Origin: Akkermansia muciniphila
GTDB lineage: Bacteria; Verrucomicrobiota; Verrucomicrobiia; Limisphaerales; UBA9464
Direction: 5' to 3'
DNA: 64,000 nucleotides
NCBI GenBank assembly: GCA_945898055.1
Contig: CAMDGV010000007.1
Location: 37,761 to 101,760, forward strand
The position numbers and the translations under genes were made by a program. Below the pieces are notes generated by a model, which did no database searches, was not told the origin of the DNA, and worked only from the letters and a program-made list of their open reading frames with translations. Positions 8,821-18,248 of the stretch are shown here, piece by piece. Within the stretch, counting starts at the first letter, position 1; the number at the start of each line of letters is the position of its first letter.

Positions 8821-9024
8821 GTGAAAACATTAAAGAGACTAATTGGTGCCCAGATTGAGACTCAAGTGATTGCTCGGTTTGGTGAAGCGAGATTGCTTTG
8901 TCATAGGGGAGGGCACTACGAGGTTGTGGGAGGTTCTCCGACCGATGAACTCGAAGCTCGGGAGTGGGTTGCTCATTTTCTTCACGAAGCGTTTCCGTCA
9001 CGAGGCAGATGGTATCGGATTTGA
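8821..9024 (+). CDS. small conserved-looking hypothetical protein
   Basis: 67 aa from a GTG at 8821 (a TTG nine bases earlier is in frame). The product VKTLKRLIGAQIETQVIARF, then GEARLLCHRGGHYEVVGGSPTDELEAREWVAHFLHEAF, has the balance of charged and hydrophobic residues of a real folded protein and sits alone in the gap between the divergently placed exosortase and response regulator genes. No domain recognised; the function is unknown. The opposite strand also has an open frame of similar size, so the call is tentative. Confidence 0.45.
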   Translation: MKTLKRLIGAQIETQVIARFGEARLLCHRGGHYEVVGGSPTDELEAREWVAHFLHEAFPSRGRWYRI

Positions 9025-9034
9025 TGTAGTTACG

Positions 9035-9682
9035 TTAAGCATCAATTAGCCCCTCACGAATGGCATAGCGCAGCAAGCCGGCAAGGGATGTAACTCGAAG
9101 TTTGCGCATCAGATTGGTTCGGTGTGAGTCCACGGTCTTAACGCTTAGGTTTAGTTCCGTGGCGACCTCTTTGTTGCTTTCGCCCGACGCTAACAGGCGG
9201 ATAATTTCCAGTTCCCGTGGCGATAGATTTGAAGGCTCCGTTTGATTTTCGACACGATCTTCGACGTACTGCTCGATGACCATACTGGTAATTTTATCAG
9301 TAAAATAAGTGCGAGAGTGTCGGATGGCGTGGACTGCCTCCGCGAGTTCACGGCCGGCGTCAGATTTGAGCAAATAACCGCGTGCACCGGCTTTGAGCAC
9401 CTCGCGGACGACCTGACTGGAATCAGAGACGGTGAGGATCAAAGTCGCTGTTTCTGGGGAGACCTCACGAATAGCTGCCGCCGTTTCGTACCCGTTTAAT
9501 AAAGGCATGTAGACATCGAGAATAGCCAGTGAAGGACGTAATTTTCGGACCAATGCAAGGGCAGACTCTCCTTCGCTGGCTTCTCCAACGACACGGCAAT
9601 CAGGAATACACTCCAGAACAGTCCGAATGCCAAACCGAACAATTTCGTGATCGTCGGCGATGATCAAAGTAAACTCGCTCAT
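9035..9682 (-). CDS. NarL/FixJ-type response regulator
   Basis: 215 aa. Receiver domain at residues 1-125 with acidic pocket D10/D11, phospho-acceptor D56 in LAILDVYMP, and K104 in YLLKSD; LuxR-type DNA-binding domain at ~150-215 with NLSPRELEIIRLLASGESNK and the recognition helix SVKTVDSHRTNLMRKL. It overlaps the upstream sensor kinase gene by 4 bases, so the two form a two-component pair. Targets are unknown; no repeat-type operator is obvious near by. Confidence 0.95.
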   Translation of the reverse strand: MSEFTLIIADDHEIVRFGIRTVLECIPDCRVVGEASEGESALALVRKLRPSLAILDVYMPLLNGYETAAAIREVSPETATLILTVSDSSQVVREVLKAGARGYLLKSDAGRELAEAVHAIRHSRTYFTDKITSMVIEQYVEDRVENQTEPSNLSPRELEIIRLLASGESNKEVATELNLSVKTVDSHRTNLMRKLRVTSLAGLLRYAIREGLIDA

Positions 9683-10779
9683 GGAGGAGGGGAGGGCAGT
9701 GGGAGATGCACTTCAATTCGAGTTAACCCAGGACGAGATTCAATGGAAAGATGCCCTCTCAAGTGGCGAATCCTCTCCTGGAAGCTTAAGAGTCCAACCC
9801 CGGCCTCTGTCGAGTCTATTGGACTATATTTTCTCTCCGGAAAACCGCGGCCGTGATCCTCTATTTTTAAAAAGAGGGAGTCTCGATCTGAGTCGAGTTG
9901 GACGTGGGCATCTGAGCCTCCAGAGTGTCGAAGGATATTTAAAAGCGCTTCCTGAGTGATTCGAAAAAGTGCGAGCTCCAGAATTTCAGGCCAGCGGGTT
10001 CGGTTATCTGGGGCGATTACGTGGACTGCGACCCCGCTTCGTTCAGTAAAGCGGGCTGCATACCAGCGAAGGGTTTGGCAAAGTCCGAATTCTTTGAGAA
10101 GGGGTGGATGTAGTAGGACGGAGAGAGAGCGGAGCTCTAGGGAACATCGGGCGGCCATTCCAATACAGTCTTGAACCATCTGATCTCGATCAAATTGGGG
10201 TGAGGCGTTTTGTCCCCAACGGCTTAATTGGATTTCAAGGGCCGCCAGAGTCTGCGCGGTCGAGTCGTGGAGATATCTGCCTATTTGCCTTCGCGCTTCA
10301 TCCTGACATCGAAGGATCTCTTCGGTCAGAGCACGTTCCGCCTGATAGCGCTGGGTTAAAGGCCTCAATTGAATCAGTATCCGCTTCTCGCCAGTCGGAT
10401 GAGGGGACGTTGTCATCACGACTGAAACGGGGAAATCGGCCACAGCACCACCCACCAAGAAAGCCTCTCCACTCCAGCGACACGACGACATTGATCCGTC
10501 GAGTTCCTTCAGTAGCCTTGATGGTGTCTCTCGGTCCGAAAAGATTGAAAAAATGGAATAGGGCTCAGGTCCGAGACGAAAACCAGTTTGGCGATATCCT
10601 TCGGCATTCATGTAGAGGCATCCACCGTCTGCATCTACGAGGAAAACCATGTCGCTGGTCGCCTCGAGGCAATCGAGCAGACTCTTTTCCAAAGCCGCAC
10701 TGAGGCCAGTGGGCGTTGTCGGGGCAACCTTCCCCAGCGGATATTTGGCTGACAATGCTGGAGAGCTTTCGGTGTTCAC
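9679..10779 (-). CDS. PAS-domain sensor histidine kinase, HisKA_3 type
   Basis: 366 aa, cytoplasmic (no membrane helix). Residues ~30-145 look like a PAS sensor (ATSDMVFLVDADGGCLYMNAEGYR...). The dimerisation/phosphoacceptor segment carries H171 in RRQIGRYLHDSTAQTLAALE, the NarX/DegS-type H-box, followed by a HATPase_c domain with the N-box ITQEALLNILRHSG and G-box EDHGRGFPE...GVGLLSFQERI. Family knowledge: this class phosphorylates NarL-type regulators, and the adjacent overlapping regulator is its obvious partner. The signal sensed is unknown. An AT-rich 260-bp gap separates it from the divergent ruvC. Confidence 0.94.
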   Translation of the reverse strand: MNTESSPALSAKYPLGKVAPTTPTGLSAALEKSLLDCLEATSDMVFLVDADGGCLYMNAEGYRQTGFRLGPEPYSIFSIFSDRETPSRLLKELDGSMSSCRWSGEAFLVGGAVADFPVSVVMTTSPHPTGEKRILIQLRPLTQRYQAERALTEEILRCQDEARRQIGRYLHDSTAQTLAALEIQLSRWGQNASPQFDRDQMVQDCIGMAARCSLELRSLSVLLHPPLLKEFGLCQTLRWYAARFTERSGVAVHVIAPDNRTRWPEILELALFRITQEALLNILRHSGGSDAHVQLDSDRDSLFLKIEDHGRGFPERKYSPIDSTEAGVGLLSFQERIRHLRGHLSIESRPGLTRIEVHLPLPSPPP

Positions 10780-11043
10780 AAACGATAGTCAGACTAAGGG
10801 TAAATCTTTAAGGTGCTTAAATATAAATATTCAGTGCATTAAACTAGGATGGATTTTTATTAAAATCAGGCCTGAGTCTAAGGCTCTCCCTTAATGTTTG
10901 TTTTTTGGCCCGCTTTAGGACTTTGGTTTTAGGGTTAGCGCCGCTGCGGTTTTACTTTTTTGTGCCTGAAACTGATTTCAAAAAATGCCGCCTTAACGTC
11001 TGATCGAACCGTCGTGGGAGTAAGTTTAAAGCAATTTGCGGAA

Positions 11044-11622
11044 ATGAAGTCGAGGTCGGGGGGGCGATCTAGCTCTCAATCTGATTCCCCTCTTGGGGAC
11101 GATGTTTCTCACTATCAAACTGGGGATCTTGTCCTTGGCATCGATCCGTCCCTTCGCGGCACCGGTTGGGGGGTAGTTCGGGTTGCTCAACCCGAACCGG
11201 TTCATATCGGATCGGGTACAATCCATTGCCCTGCTGCGTGGGAACGAACCCGTTGTCTTGGGGAAATTGGGCGAATAATCGCCTGTCTCATGGTTGAATT
11301 TCGTCCAGTTGCCTGCGTGTGTGAAGGCTTGTTCTTTGCGCAAAATCTTCAAACTGCCTTAATCATGGGAGAGGCTCGGGGTGCTGCTTTAGCCGCAGTG
11401 GCGGTGTCTGGTATTTCGATTCATGAAATCTCTGCACGAAAGGTGAAACAAGCGATTGTGGGGTATGGGGCAGCTCAAAAGATGGCGGTGGCTCTGATGG
11501 TGCAACGACGGCTCTCACTCGATGTGTTACCAACTCCAGATGCCGCTGATGCTCTCGCTTTAGCGATTGTCTTCGTTCAGGAAAGTCGCCGATCTCTCTT
11601 AAGAAGTGCTCGGCGCATTTGA
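11044..11622 (+). CDS. ruvC: Holliday junction endonuclease RuvC
   Basis: 192 aa from the ATG at 11044; an in-frame TTG at 10960 is less likely because the family core starts only at DLVLGIDPSLRG. Catalytic acids are all present: D34 (GIDPSLRGTGW), E94 (CVCEGLFF), and D166/D169 (PDAADALALA). RuvC resolves Holliday junctions with RuvA and RuvB; ruvA lies 5.2 kb further on rather than adjacent, and ruvB is not in the window. A 27-residue Ser/Arg-rich N-terminal extension relative to E. coli RuvC is dubious and could be shortened. Confidence 0.93.
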   Translation: MKSRSGGRSSSQSDSPLGDDVSHYQTGDLVLGIDPSLRGTGWGVVRVAQPEPVHIGSGTIHCPAAWERTRCLGEIGRIIACLMVEFRPVACVCEGLFFAQNLQTALIMGEARGAALAAVAVSGISIHEISARKVKQAIVGYGAAQKMAVALMVQRRLSLDVLPTPDAADALALAIVFVQESRRSLLRSARRI

Positions 11623-11723
11623 GGCTCCGGCACTAGGTCCCGATAAAAACGGCTCAGATCCAGTGTAGCATCTTTTGAAACTTGTTGCGTGCGACAAGTC
11701 AGTCCGTCGGTTTTACTTCGGCC

Positions 11724-12206
11724 ATGAAGATTCAGACAGGTATTATTACTGTTTCCGATCGCGCATTCAGGGGACTTTATGATGACTTAGGCGGCCCCGC
11801 TTTGAAGACGGCCGTGCTCGCATGCGGATGGGAGGTGCTGGATGAAGTGAGGGTCCCAGATGAAAAATCAGACATCCAAAGGGCGATACGCGCACAGTGT
11901 GCCAAAGGTTGTCAGTTGATCCTGACCACAGGGGGCACTGGGGTCGCCCTTCGTGATGTGACACCCGAGGCTGTGCGCGAGATTGCTCGTCGTGAATTGC
12001 CGGGATTCGGCGAGGTGATGCGGTCGGAAAGCCTTAAGCTGACTCCTAATGCGATCCTCTCTCGCTGTCTTGCGGTGGTAGTTGATCGTACTTTGATCGT
12101 GTCCCTCCCCGGAAAACCGAAGGGAGCCGTTGATTGTCTCAGCTTTGTGACCTCGGCCATTCCTCACTGTATTAAAGTGCTACAAGAAGTACCGACGAGT
12201 TGCTGA
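11724..12206 (+). CDS. MoaB/Mog-type molybdopterin biosynthesis protein
   Basis: 160 aa from the ATG at 11724. Single MoCF_biosynth domain: IKTGIITVSDRA-like start (MKIQTGIITVSDRAFRGLYDD), the conserved ILTTGGTGVALRDVTPEAVRE, and LPGKPKGAVDCL near the end. Family knowledge: Mog adenylylates molybdopterin before metal insertion, while MoaB homologues are often of unclear role. No other molybdenum-cofactor gene is near. It follows ruvC by 101 bp on the same strand. Confidence 0.9.
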   Translation: MKIQTGIITVSDRAFRGLYDDLGGPALKTAVLACGWEVLDEVRVPDEKSDIQRAIRAQCAKGCQLILTTGGTGVALRDVTPEAVREIARRELPGFGEVMRSESLKLTPNAILSRCLAVVVDRTLIVSLPGKPKGAVDCLSFVTSAIPHCIKVLQEVPTSC

Positions 12207-12419
12207 CAGTTCGCTGTTTTGCAGGTTAGAAAGCTCAATCAGAGTCTAGAAAAAGAGGGTTAGCCTTCAAATTCAACCGCGCATCGGTCATTAGCCTCGT
12301 TGAGTGGGTCCGCGCGGTTCAAGGATGGGAGGACTCGTCGGATGGGGCTCAGCATGAAAGTCTCTACGGCTGAGGAACTCCCCTTGCCTCAAATCAGATC
12401 CTCTCGTTAGCGTCCCGCG

Positions 12420-13193
12420 ATGCCCTTCAAGTTTCTCTTGGTCCTCGGATTGACCGTAGGAGTCCTCGCCTCAGCCGCTCCTGTTGAGAGGTTCACCCTC
12501 GATGGCTTTAGTGTCACTATCAAGGAACCGGAGAGGGCCGCCGTCGGCAAGCCTTGGCTTTGGGTGGGGGAATTTGCCGGTCACTTGAAGACGCTCGAAG
12601 ATGGCTTAGTGGAAAAAGGTTGGCACGTCGTCTCGGTCAGTGTGAGTGATCAATTTGGCTCAACTCGCTCGATGGGTGTTTGGGACAAGCTCTACACGGA
12701 ACTTCACGGCAAACGCGCATTTTCGGCCCGCCCCGCCCTGCTGGGGATTTCACGCGGCGGCCTTTACGTCAATGCTTGGACTCGCCTGCACCCAGACCGA
12801 GTCAGTGTTCTTTATCTCGATAATGCCGTCTGTGATATTCGTTCGTGGCCGGGCGGTTTCAAACTCACGCACCAGAGTAAAGGGAGCGCCAATGATTGGT
12901 CCCTCTATAAGACTGAGTTCAAATTTCCTGACGATGCTGTTGCGCTGGAGAAGTCGTTGCATCCAGATGATGGCTTGCTACCTGCGATCAAGGCGGGGGT
13001 TTTCTTAATTTCGTGTCACGGCACCGCTGATAAGACCGTGCCTTATGAGGACAATAGCGCGGCAGTCGTCAAATTATGGCAGAACAAGGGTGGAAAACTA
13101 AAAGTGTTCCCCAAGGAGGGTGGGGATCATCATCCTCACGGGCTACCTGATCCTAAACCGCTCATTGATGTGCTCATTGCCGAGGTAAAGTGA
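12420..13193 (+). CDS. secreted alpha/beta-hydrolase
   Basis: 257 aa with a signal peptide (MPFKFLLVLGLTVGVLASAA). Alpha/beta-hydrolase signatures: nucleophile elbow GISRGG with S111, acid in HGTADKTVPYEDN, and histidine in GGDHHPHGL close to the C-terminus. The family occurs in verrucomicrobia and planctomycetes, often in polysaccharide-degradation settings, but the substrate cannot be read from sequence. Start is the first ATG of the frame; no ribosome-binding site is visible in the upstream bases. Confidence 0.82.
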   Translation: MPFKFLLVLGLTVGVLASAAPVERFTLDGFSVTIKEPERAAVGKPWLWVGEFAGHLKTLEDGLVEKGWHVVSVSVSDQFGSTRSMGVWDKLYTELHGKRAFSARPALLGISRGGLYVNAWTRLHPDRVSVLYLDNAVCDIRSWPGGFKLTHQSKGSANDWSLYKTEFKFPDDAVALEKSLHPDDGLLPAIKAGVFLISCHGTADKTVPYEDNSAAVVKLWQNKGGKLKVFPKEGGDHHPHGLPDPKPLIDVLIAEVK

Positions 13194-13347
13194 TGGAGGA
13201 GTTCGGTCCCCTGCTGACGAAAGAAGTCAGCACAGTGAACTGGAGACTTTCGGTTTTGCGGTGCTTCGCTGCGGGGAGGGCGGATGGCCCCGAGCGGCCG
13301 TAGGTGATGTGAACCTAGTAGCACTGAATTTTGTCTCAGAAGAAGAG

Positions 13348-13435
13348 TGGTGGTAGGAGAAGGATTCGAACCTTCGTAGGGCGTTAGCCCGACAGATTTA
13401 CAGTCTGTTCCGATTGACCGCTCCGGCATCCTACC
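13348..13435 (-). tRNA. tRNA-Tyr (GTA)
   Basis: Reading the minus strand from 13435: acceptor GGTAGGA pairs with TCCTACC, the anticodon loop CTGTAAA gives GTA, a long variable arm (GGGCTAACGCCC) makes it class II, the T-loop is GGTTCGAATCC, and the 3' CCA is encoded (ends at 13348). All stems are complementary. Confidence 0.97.
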
Positions 13436-13533
13436 AAGGATTTTCCGCAAGTCGCGTAGACGGCGGACGCGAATGAACTCAAACCTTGAGAGCGGGCTCA
13501 AGGTGATTTTTAAGAAAAATCACTTTTAGAGGG

Positions 13534-13977
13534 TCACTTGCCGCCGACGGGATTGTTTCCGCCAGCCTGCCACGCTCGGATACCGCCAAGGAGATTGACG
13601 GTATCTTTGAATTTTAAACCATCCATTTGAGTGCACGCCTTTGCACTTCGTCCGCCAATAGCGCAGTAGACAAGATAGGTTTTATCTTTGCTGAGTTTCT
13701 TCACGTTCTCAATGAATTCGGCCGCTCTGATATCAATATTGATGGCTCCCGGTATGTGACCGCTGGCGAATTCTTGCGGGCTCCGAACATCGAGCACAAT
13801 CCGGTTTGTATCTGCCCGGAGAGTTTCCCATCCCGCCCATTCTAGGTTGCGGGTGCTGACACCGATCGCTTTTGGCGGTGTCGGGGTTGGAAAGTTAGGA
13901 AATGGATTTTGGGCAATCGCCGCCGTGTGAAAAATCGCTAGAAGTAGGGAGAAGAAGAGGGGAATCCAAAGTTTCAT
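13534..13977 (-). CDS. exported rhodanese-like protein
   Basis: 147 aa with a signal peptide (MKLWIPLFFSLLLAIFHTAAIA). One rhodanese domain: VLDVRSPQEFASGHIPGAINID and active-site C105 in YLVYCAIGGRSA, so the catalytic cysteine is present. A proline-rich linker (NPFPNFPTPTPP) follows the signal. Family knowledge: periplasmic single-domain rhodaneses transfer sulfane sulfur; the physiological acceptor here is unknown. It is 60 bp downstream of the cytochrome/FGE fusion gene's end on the opposite side of no visible terminator and may not be cotranscribed. Confidence 0.9.
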   Translation of the reverse strand: MKLWIPLFFSLLLAIFHTAAIAQNPFPNFPTPTPPKAIGVSTRNLEWAGWETLRADTNRIVLDVRSPQEFASGHIPGAINIDIRAAEFIENVKKLSKDKTYLVYCAIGGRSAKACTQMDGLKFKDTVNLLGGIRAWQAGGNNPVGGK

Positions 13978-14037
13978 ACTAGAGAGATGAGTTGGCAGGT
14001 TTGAGTGACGTTTAAGGAGTGAAGCGCTTTTTTAAAC

Positions 14038-15792
14038 TTAGGGCTTAATAGGAAAACTAGTCCAGTAGGCTTCGATTTCGTTTATCGCTGGTACCTTCAA
14101 AGGGCGAACGATACGAAGTCCAAGGAATTGAGCGTCGGTTAGGTACCACTTTGACTTAGGTAATTGGGGATCTCTCATCTTCCAACTAGCGTCGCTGGCT
14201 CGACGAGCACCGCTGCGGAGGATTTCAGCTTCATCGTCCCAAGAACCGCCTCGGGCCACGTGAGGGAATTCCGACGCACCGGGTACATAGGCGACATCGC
14301 CTCGCTGGTTGTAGTCAGTCACGTAGGCGTCCAGCACCCATTCAGCAACATTTCCGTGCATATCATACAAACCCCAAGGATTGGGCTTCTTTTTGCCGAC
14401 TTGCTGATACTTGCTGTCCGAATTGCCGTAGTACCAAGCGTAATCGCCCAGTTTAGATTCGTCGTCGCCGAAAGAGTACCGAGTGTTTGAACCCGCTCGG
14501 CAAGCGTATTCCCACTCGGCTTCGGTCGCTAATCGGTAGAAATGCCCCGTCTTGGCTGTGAGCCACTTGCAGTATTTCACCGCCGCATAGTGCGTCATGG
14601 AAATAGCAGGGAAATTTTCTTTACCCATCCCAAAACTCATCTCGACATACGGAGTGGTTGGACGTGATACAGCGTCCGCTTCTCGTCCGGTATAGGGGTT
14701 CTTGCCTGGAACCGCATTGGCTGGAATCAATTCTGGATAGGCCAGCCACAATTCTCGCTCCATTCGCTCCGTAGGAACATTGGTACCCCTTTCAAGTGAG
14801 GGGAATTGAAACAACTCATACTCGTTCCAAGTAACCTCCGTCCGCCCCATCCAAAAGGGGTCGATTTTCACTTTTCTACGCGGACCCTCGTCAGCTTTAC
14901 GCTTGGGTTCCGAATCGCTCGTACCCATTTCAAAGACGCCGCCAGGAATCGGGACTAAACTAAACTCGACCTTAGATTCCCCAATCGTCTCCGCATAAGG
15001 TTTCATATCGGCCGCTGTTGATTCCGGAGAGTTGGCGAGGACGCGCGCGTGAATCGCCTCGAGCATTGCTTGGGGATCTCGACTCAGTGTGGACCCCGCT
15101 TCCTTTTGGCTCAGGGTCATGCCGTCTGGCCAGAAAGCCCCTTGATCAATCCAGTTTCTAATTAAATCCGTTTTTGACTTGGGCAGTGGCCCCCCCTTCT
15201 TTGCCGGTGGCATCAGGTCGTCGTGGTCCGCAGGCAGCACCGTGGAGGTGTAGACGGTCGAGGCATTGGCGTCGCCAGGGACAATAGACTTTGATTTAAA
15301 GAACTCGGCTTTGACGTCCAATCTCAGCCCTCCTTTTGCATTGCCCTCTTTGTGGCAGGTCACGCAGTGGACCTCGAAAATCGGTCTTACATCCCGAACA
15401 AATTCAGCTTTGTCCTTTTGTCTTAAGCTCTGGTCATCGGGCCAAGGTGCCCCTTGCTCTATCCAAACCTTCAGGACGTCACGCTGAGATGGCGTCAGAC
15501 GATCCCCCTTCGGTGGCATCAAGTTGTCGTCTCCATCAGGTAATCCGGTCGACACATACAAGGGACTCCTCGCCGGATCTCCAGGCACCAGCGAGGTTCC
15601 AGACTCACCACCTTTCAATGCCCCAGCGCGGCTTACTAAGGAGAGCCCTCCTTTTGGCTTCTCCACTCCGTGACATTTTAGGCAGGAAACCTCTAGAATA
15701 GGCTTAACCTGCTTCCGAAAGTCAACCGGGTCAGCGGCATACAGTGGGACGGTTAGGGTGAGAAGTGCGGAAAGTGCGACGATGCGATTCAT
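14038..15792 (-). CDS. two planctomycete-type cytochrome c domains fused to an FGE-like domain
   Basis: 584 aa, exported (signal peptide MNRIVALSALLTLTVPLYAA). Residues ~22-120 and ~128-230 are two PSCyt1-like domains, each with a haem motif (C37-LK-CH and C143-VT-CH), a GGL...PGDP/PGDA segment and a LMPP methionine near the end, plausible axial ligands. Residues ~280-575 are an FGE-sulfatase (SUMF1) domain: IPGGVFEMGTSDSEPKRKADEGPRRKV, FWMGRTEVTWNEY, RLATEAEWEYACRAG, PWGLYDMHGNVAEWV, and the final FLGLRIVRP. The domain pair suggests a periplasmic redox or haem-dependent accessory protein, but no activity is established. Confidence 0.9.
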   Translation of the reverse strand: MNRIVALSALLTLTVPLYAADPVDFRKQVKPILEVSCLKCHGVEKPKGGLSLVSRAGALKGGESGTSLVPGDPARSPLYVSTGLPDGDDNLMPPKGDRLTPSQRDVLKVWIEQGAPWPDDQSLRQKDKAEFVRDVRPIFEVHCVTCHKEGNAKGGLRLDVKAEFFKSKSIVPGDANASTVYTSTVLPADHDDLMPPAKKGGPLPKSKTDLIRNWIDQGAFWPDGMTLSQKEAGSTLSRDPQAMLEAIHARVLANSPESTAADMKPYAETIGESKVEFSLVPIPGGVFEMGTSDSEPKRKADEGPRRKVKIDPFWMGRTEVTWNEYELFQFPSLERGTNVPTERMERELWLAYPELIPANAVPGKNPYTGREADAVSRPTTPYVEMSFGMGKENFPAISMTHYAAVKYCKWLTAKTGHFYRLATEAEWEYACRAGSNTRYSFGDDESKLGDYAWYYGNSDSKYQQVGKKKPNPWGLYDMHGNVAEWVLDAYVTDYNQRGDVAYVPGASEFPHVARGGSWDDEAEILRSGARRASDASWKMRDPQLPKSKWYLTDAQFLGLRIVRPLKVPAINEIEAYWTSFPIKP

Positions 15793-15917
15793 GCGTGTTG
15801 CGTACCGAACGATATTACTTGGTCAAGGTATGGGTTTGTCAAACGCCAGTAGAGTGCTAGGTGCCGACGAACCTGACATCAAGTAGAAAGTGTCGGATCG
15901 AGAGGCTCGCTAAAAAA

Positions 15918-16694
15918 CTACTGCCCCCCTCTTGCCGGATCCAACCACGGAGTCCCGGCCCAGTACCAGCGGGACGGCTTGAGTAATTCAACATGCCCTT
16001 CGCCAAAGGCAACAACACTTTTCCCTCCATGACGCACATGGGGCCCTCCCCAATTCCCGTCGTCTGAGGTGACACATCCGGAACAGGGGGCGTCATTTTG
16101 TGGGTCGTGAAGAACCCAAGCACCGGGTTTCTCGGGGGTCTTGTCAGTCACGCACTTCAATGGGTCTCGGATGTCCGCTGCTCGTGGTTTCGATCCACCA
16201 TCGGTGATAACCACAGTCCCAGCGGGCGAGGCAATCGAGGTGTCACGAGCAGGTGGGAAGTCCTTAACATCCCAAATCCCGGGCCAATCGCAGCCTCCAA
16301 CCTTAAAATTCATCGCATAGTTCGAAATTAATCGGTCTAACTGATCCGACGCGTAGTTGGCCCAGGCACGATTGAAACCCGGTGTTCGGGTTGGGCAGAT
16401 GACAATGTTGGTCGTCTGCAAATAGGGTTTGAGAAAAGTAAACCAAAACTTGCGATTTACGTTGTCGCCGCGGACCCAGAAGGTGGGGGTATAACGTCCT
16501 TGGTTGTCGCTCGCGTAGAGAGCCTCCCCGATCATTACCTGCCGCAGGTTACTGGTGCAGTTAGCTGATTTTGCCTTTTCCTTTGCTTTACTGAGGGCCG
16601 GCAAAAGCATTCCGGCTAGAATCGCGATAATCGCGATGACAACGAGTAGCTCGATCAGAGTAAATCCGTACTGTAATCTCTTGGAAAAAGTCAT
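15918..16694 (-). CDS. prepilin-type secreted protein (type II pseudopilin-like)
   Basis: 258 aa. A short leader ([10 protein letters not shown]) ends in the prepilin peptidase site [23 protein letters not shown], with the conserved Glu five residues after the cleavage point. The C-terminal part ends [19 protein letters not shown], a variant of the H-X9-DG motif that marks a very large PVC-group family (GEG here in place of the usual ADG). Such proteins are processed and exported by a type II secretion or pilus-like system; individual roles are unknown. No secretion genes accompany it. Confidence 0.92.
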   Translation of the reverse strand: MTFSKRLQYGFTLIELLVVIAIIAILAGMLLPALSKAKEKAKSANCTSNLRQVMIGEALYASDNQGRYTPTFWVRGDNVNRKFWFTFLKPYLQTTNIVICPTRTPGFNRAWANYASDQLDRLISNYAMNFKVGGCDWPGIWDVKDFPPARDTSIASPAGTVVITDGGSKPRAADIRDPLKCVTDKTPEKPGAWVLHDPQNDAPCSGCVTSDDGNWGGPHVRHGGKSVVAFGEGHVELLKPSRWYWAGTPWLDPARGGQ

Positions 16695-16816
16695 ATTAGT
16701 TTCTGACTAGCACGGCGAACCGTGTCAGCTAAAATCTTCTACTTAAAAGTCCGCCGGGTCATTCGATTACAGACGAGGCTTGATTCTCAACGCTTAAAAC
16801 TGCATTTCCGATCTGC

Positions 16817-17431
16817 GTGATTACCTTTCTGCATGGCCGCCTCGTCGAGGCTCTTCCCTCTCTTATCGTTGTGGAGGTAAATGGGGTCGGATATGAGGTC
16901 CATGTTCCTCTCTCGACCTTTGATCGCCTGCCGTCAACGGGAAGCGAAGTGCAGATTCTCACTCATTTCGCTGTTCGCGAAGACGCACATATTTTGTACG
17001 GTTTTCTAACTGCAACGGAACGGGATCTCTTCAGATTGCTTATAAATACAGTAAGTGGAATAGGCCCGCGGATCGCTCTGAGCATCCTCAGCAGCCTGAG
17101 CGTTTCGGCATTTCGTTCCGCCGTTGCTGCTGGCGATTTCAAAGCCTTATCAGCAGTTAACGGAGTTGGTAAAAAAACCGCGGAACGGATTGTGGTAGAG
17201 CTAAAGGATAAGTTGATTGCTCTAGGTGGCCCCGGAGCCTTGCCAAGTCACCCTTTAAATCGCTCAATGCAAGAAATTGACACCCGAATTAGCGACGCTG
17301 TCTCGGCTCTAATGGCTCTCGGTGTTAAGCCTCAGGAAGCTACCGACACCGTGCGTGCGTCTCTTCAAATGCTAGGGAATGACGCCACCACGGACCAAAT
17401 TATACGAGCGAGCCTACGCCGCAACGGATGA
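16817..17431 (+). CDS. ruvA: Holliday junction helicase subunit RuvA
   Basis: 204 aa starting at a GTG (16817). OB-fold domain I (MITFLHGRLVEALPSLIVVE, then GVGYEVHVPL), the two helix-hairpin-helix motifs (LINTVSGIGPRIALSIL and LSAVNGVGKKTAERIV) and the C-terminal domain III that contacts RuvB (ISDAVSALMALGVKPQEA) are all present. RuvA binds four-way junctions and loads the RuvB motor. Its stop overlaps the DUF374 start by 4 bases (ATGA), so the two are coupled. Confidence 0.97.
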   Translation: MITFLHGRLVEALPSLIVVEVNGVGYEVHVPLSTFDRLPSTGSEVQILTHFAVREDAHILYGFLTATERDLFRLLINTVSGIGPRIALSILSSLSVSAFRSAVAAGDFKALSAVNGVGKKTAERIVVELKDKLIALGGPGALPSHPLNRSMQEIDTRISDAVSALMALGVKPQEATDTVRASLQMLGNDATTDQIIRASLRRNG

Positions 17432-18141
17432 GAGAATCTCCCGATCAACCGTCGCCCGCTAGAAAAGCCCGAAGATCCATGGTGCCTGAAAAGGCTCGAT
17501 GGCATGGGAAAATAGCCGCCTCCTTAATTTGGGCGCTGATCTCTTGCTTTGCAGCCACCTTACGATGGCGGTGGCATGATCCAGAGTCGTTAAAAACAGC
17601 GGCAAACAGTCAGCGCTACATCTTTGTTATCTGGCATAATCGTCTCTCACTCTCGCTCATTATCTACCGACATTTGATGCGTCATCGAGGCCCTCATCGA
17701 CATCTAGCGGCTTTGGTCAGCGCAAGTAAGGATGGAGGAATGGTAACCGAGATTCTCAAACTCTTTCGTGTGACTGGGATTCGTGGATCCTCCAGTCGTC
17801 GTGGAGCTCAAGCGTTAAGAGAGTTAGTGACACAAGCGGGTCAAGGGAGAGACCTAGCTCTGACGCCCGACGGCCCGCGGGGCCCGTGCTATGAACTGCA
17901 ACCAGGAGTCATTGCCCTCGCCCAAATCACTGGGTTGCCTCTTGTCCCAATTTCCTTTCGGCTTGGGTGGAAATGGAGCCTCAAAAGCTGGGATAGATTC
18001 CAAATTCCTCTCCCATTCAGCGTCTGCGAAGTTTATGTGGCAAAACCCATCCTAGTCCCTTCCGATACTAGCGAGACCGGCCGTGAAAGTCTGAGGCTGC
18101 ATCTTAAAAGCATCCTTGCGGAAATAACTCACGACTCGTGA
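17428..18141 (+). CDS. DUF374 lysophospholipid acyltransferase-family protein
   Basis: 237 aa. After a short basic start and a helix near residues 28-45, the DUF374 core is clear: IFVIWHNRLSLSL (the HxN/HN acyltransferase-like motif), LVSASKDGGMVTEIL, GSSSRRGAQALRELV, LALTPDGPRGPCYELQPGVIALAQITGLPLVPISF. The family is related to lysophospholipid/lipid A acyltransferases; a role in outer-membrane lipid synthesis is inferred. Overlaps ruvA by ATGA. Confidence 0.9.
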   Translation: MRESPDQPSPARKARRSMVPEKARWHGKIAASLIWALISCFAATLRWRWHDPESLKTAANSQRYIFVIWHNRLSLSLIIYRHLMRHRGPHRHLAALVSASKDGGMVTEILKLFRVTGIRGSSSRRGAQALRELVTQAGQGRDLALTPDGPRGPCYELQPGVIALAQITGLPLVPISFRLGWKWSLKSWDRFQIPLPFSVCEVYVAKPILVPSDTSETGRESLRLHLKSILAEITHDS

Positions 18142-18248
18142 CAACCTCTGCGTCGAACGTTCTCGGCTTTCGGCCGAATGCTTGTTGACCCGACTTGGTT
18201 CCAACGGTTGAGGCAACCAAGTAATAACCGAGCGTCTCCCACACCAGA

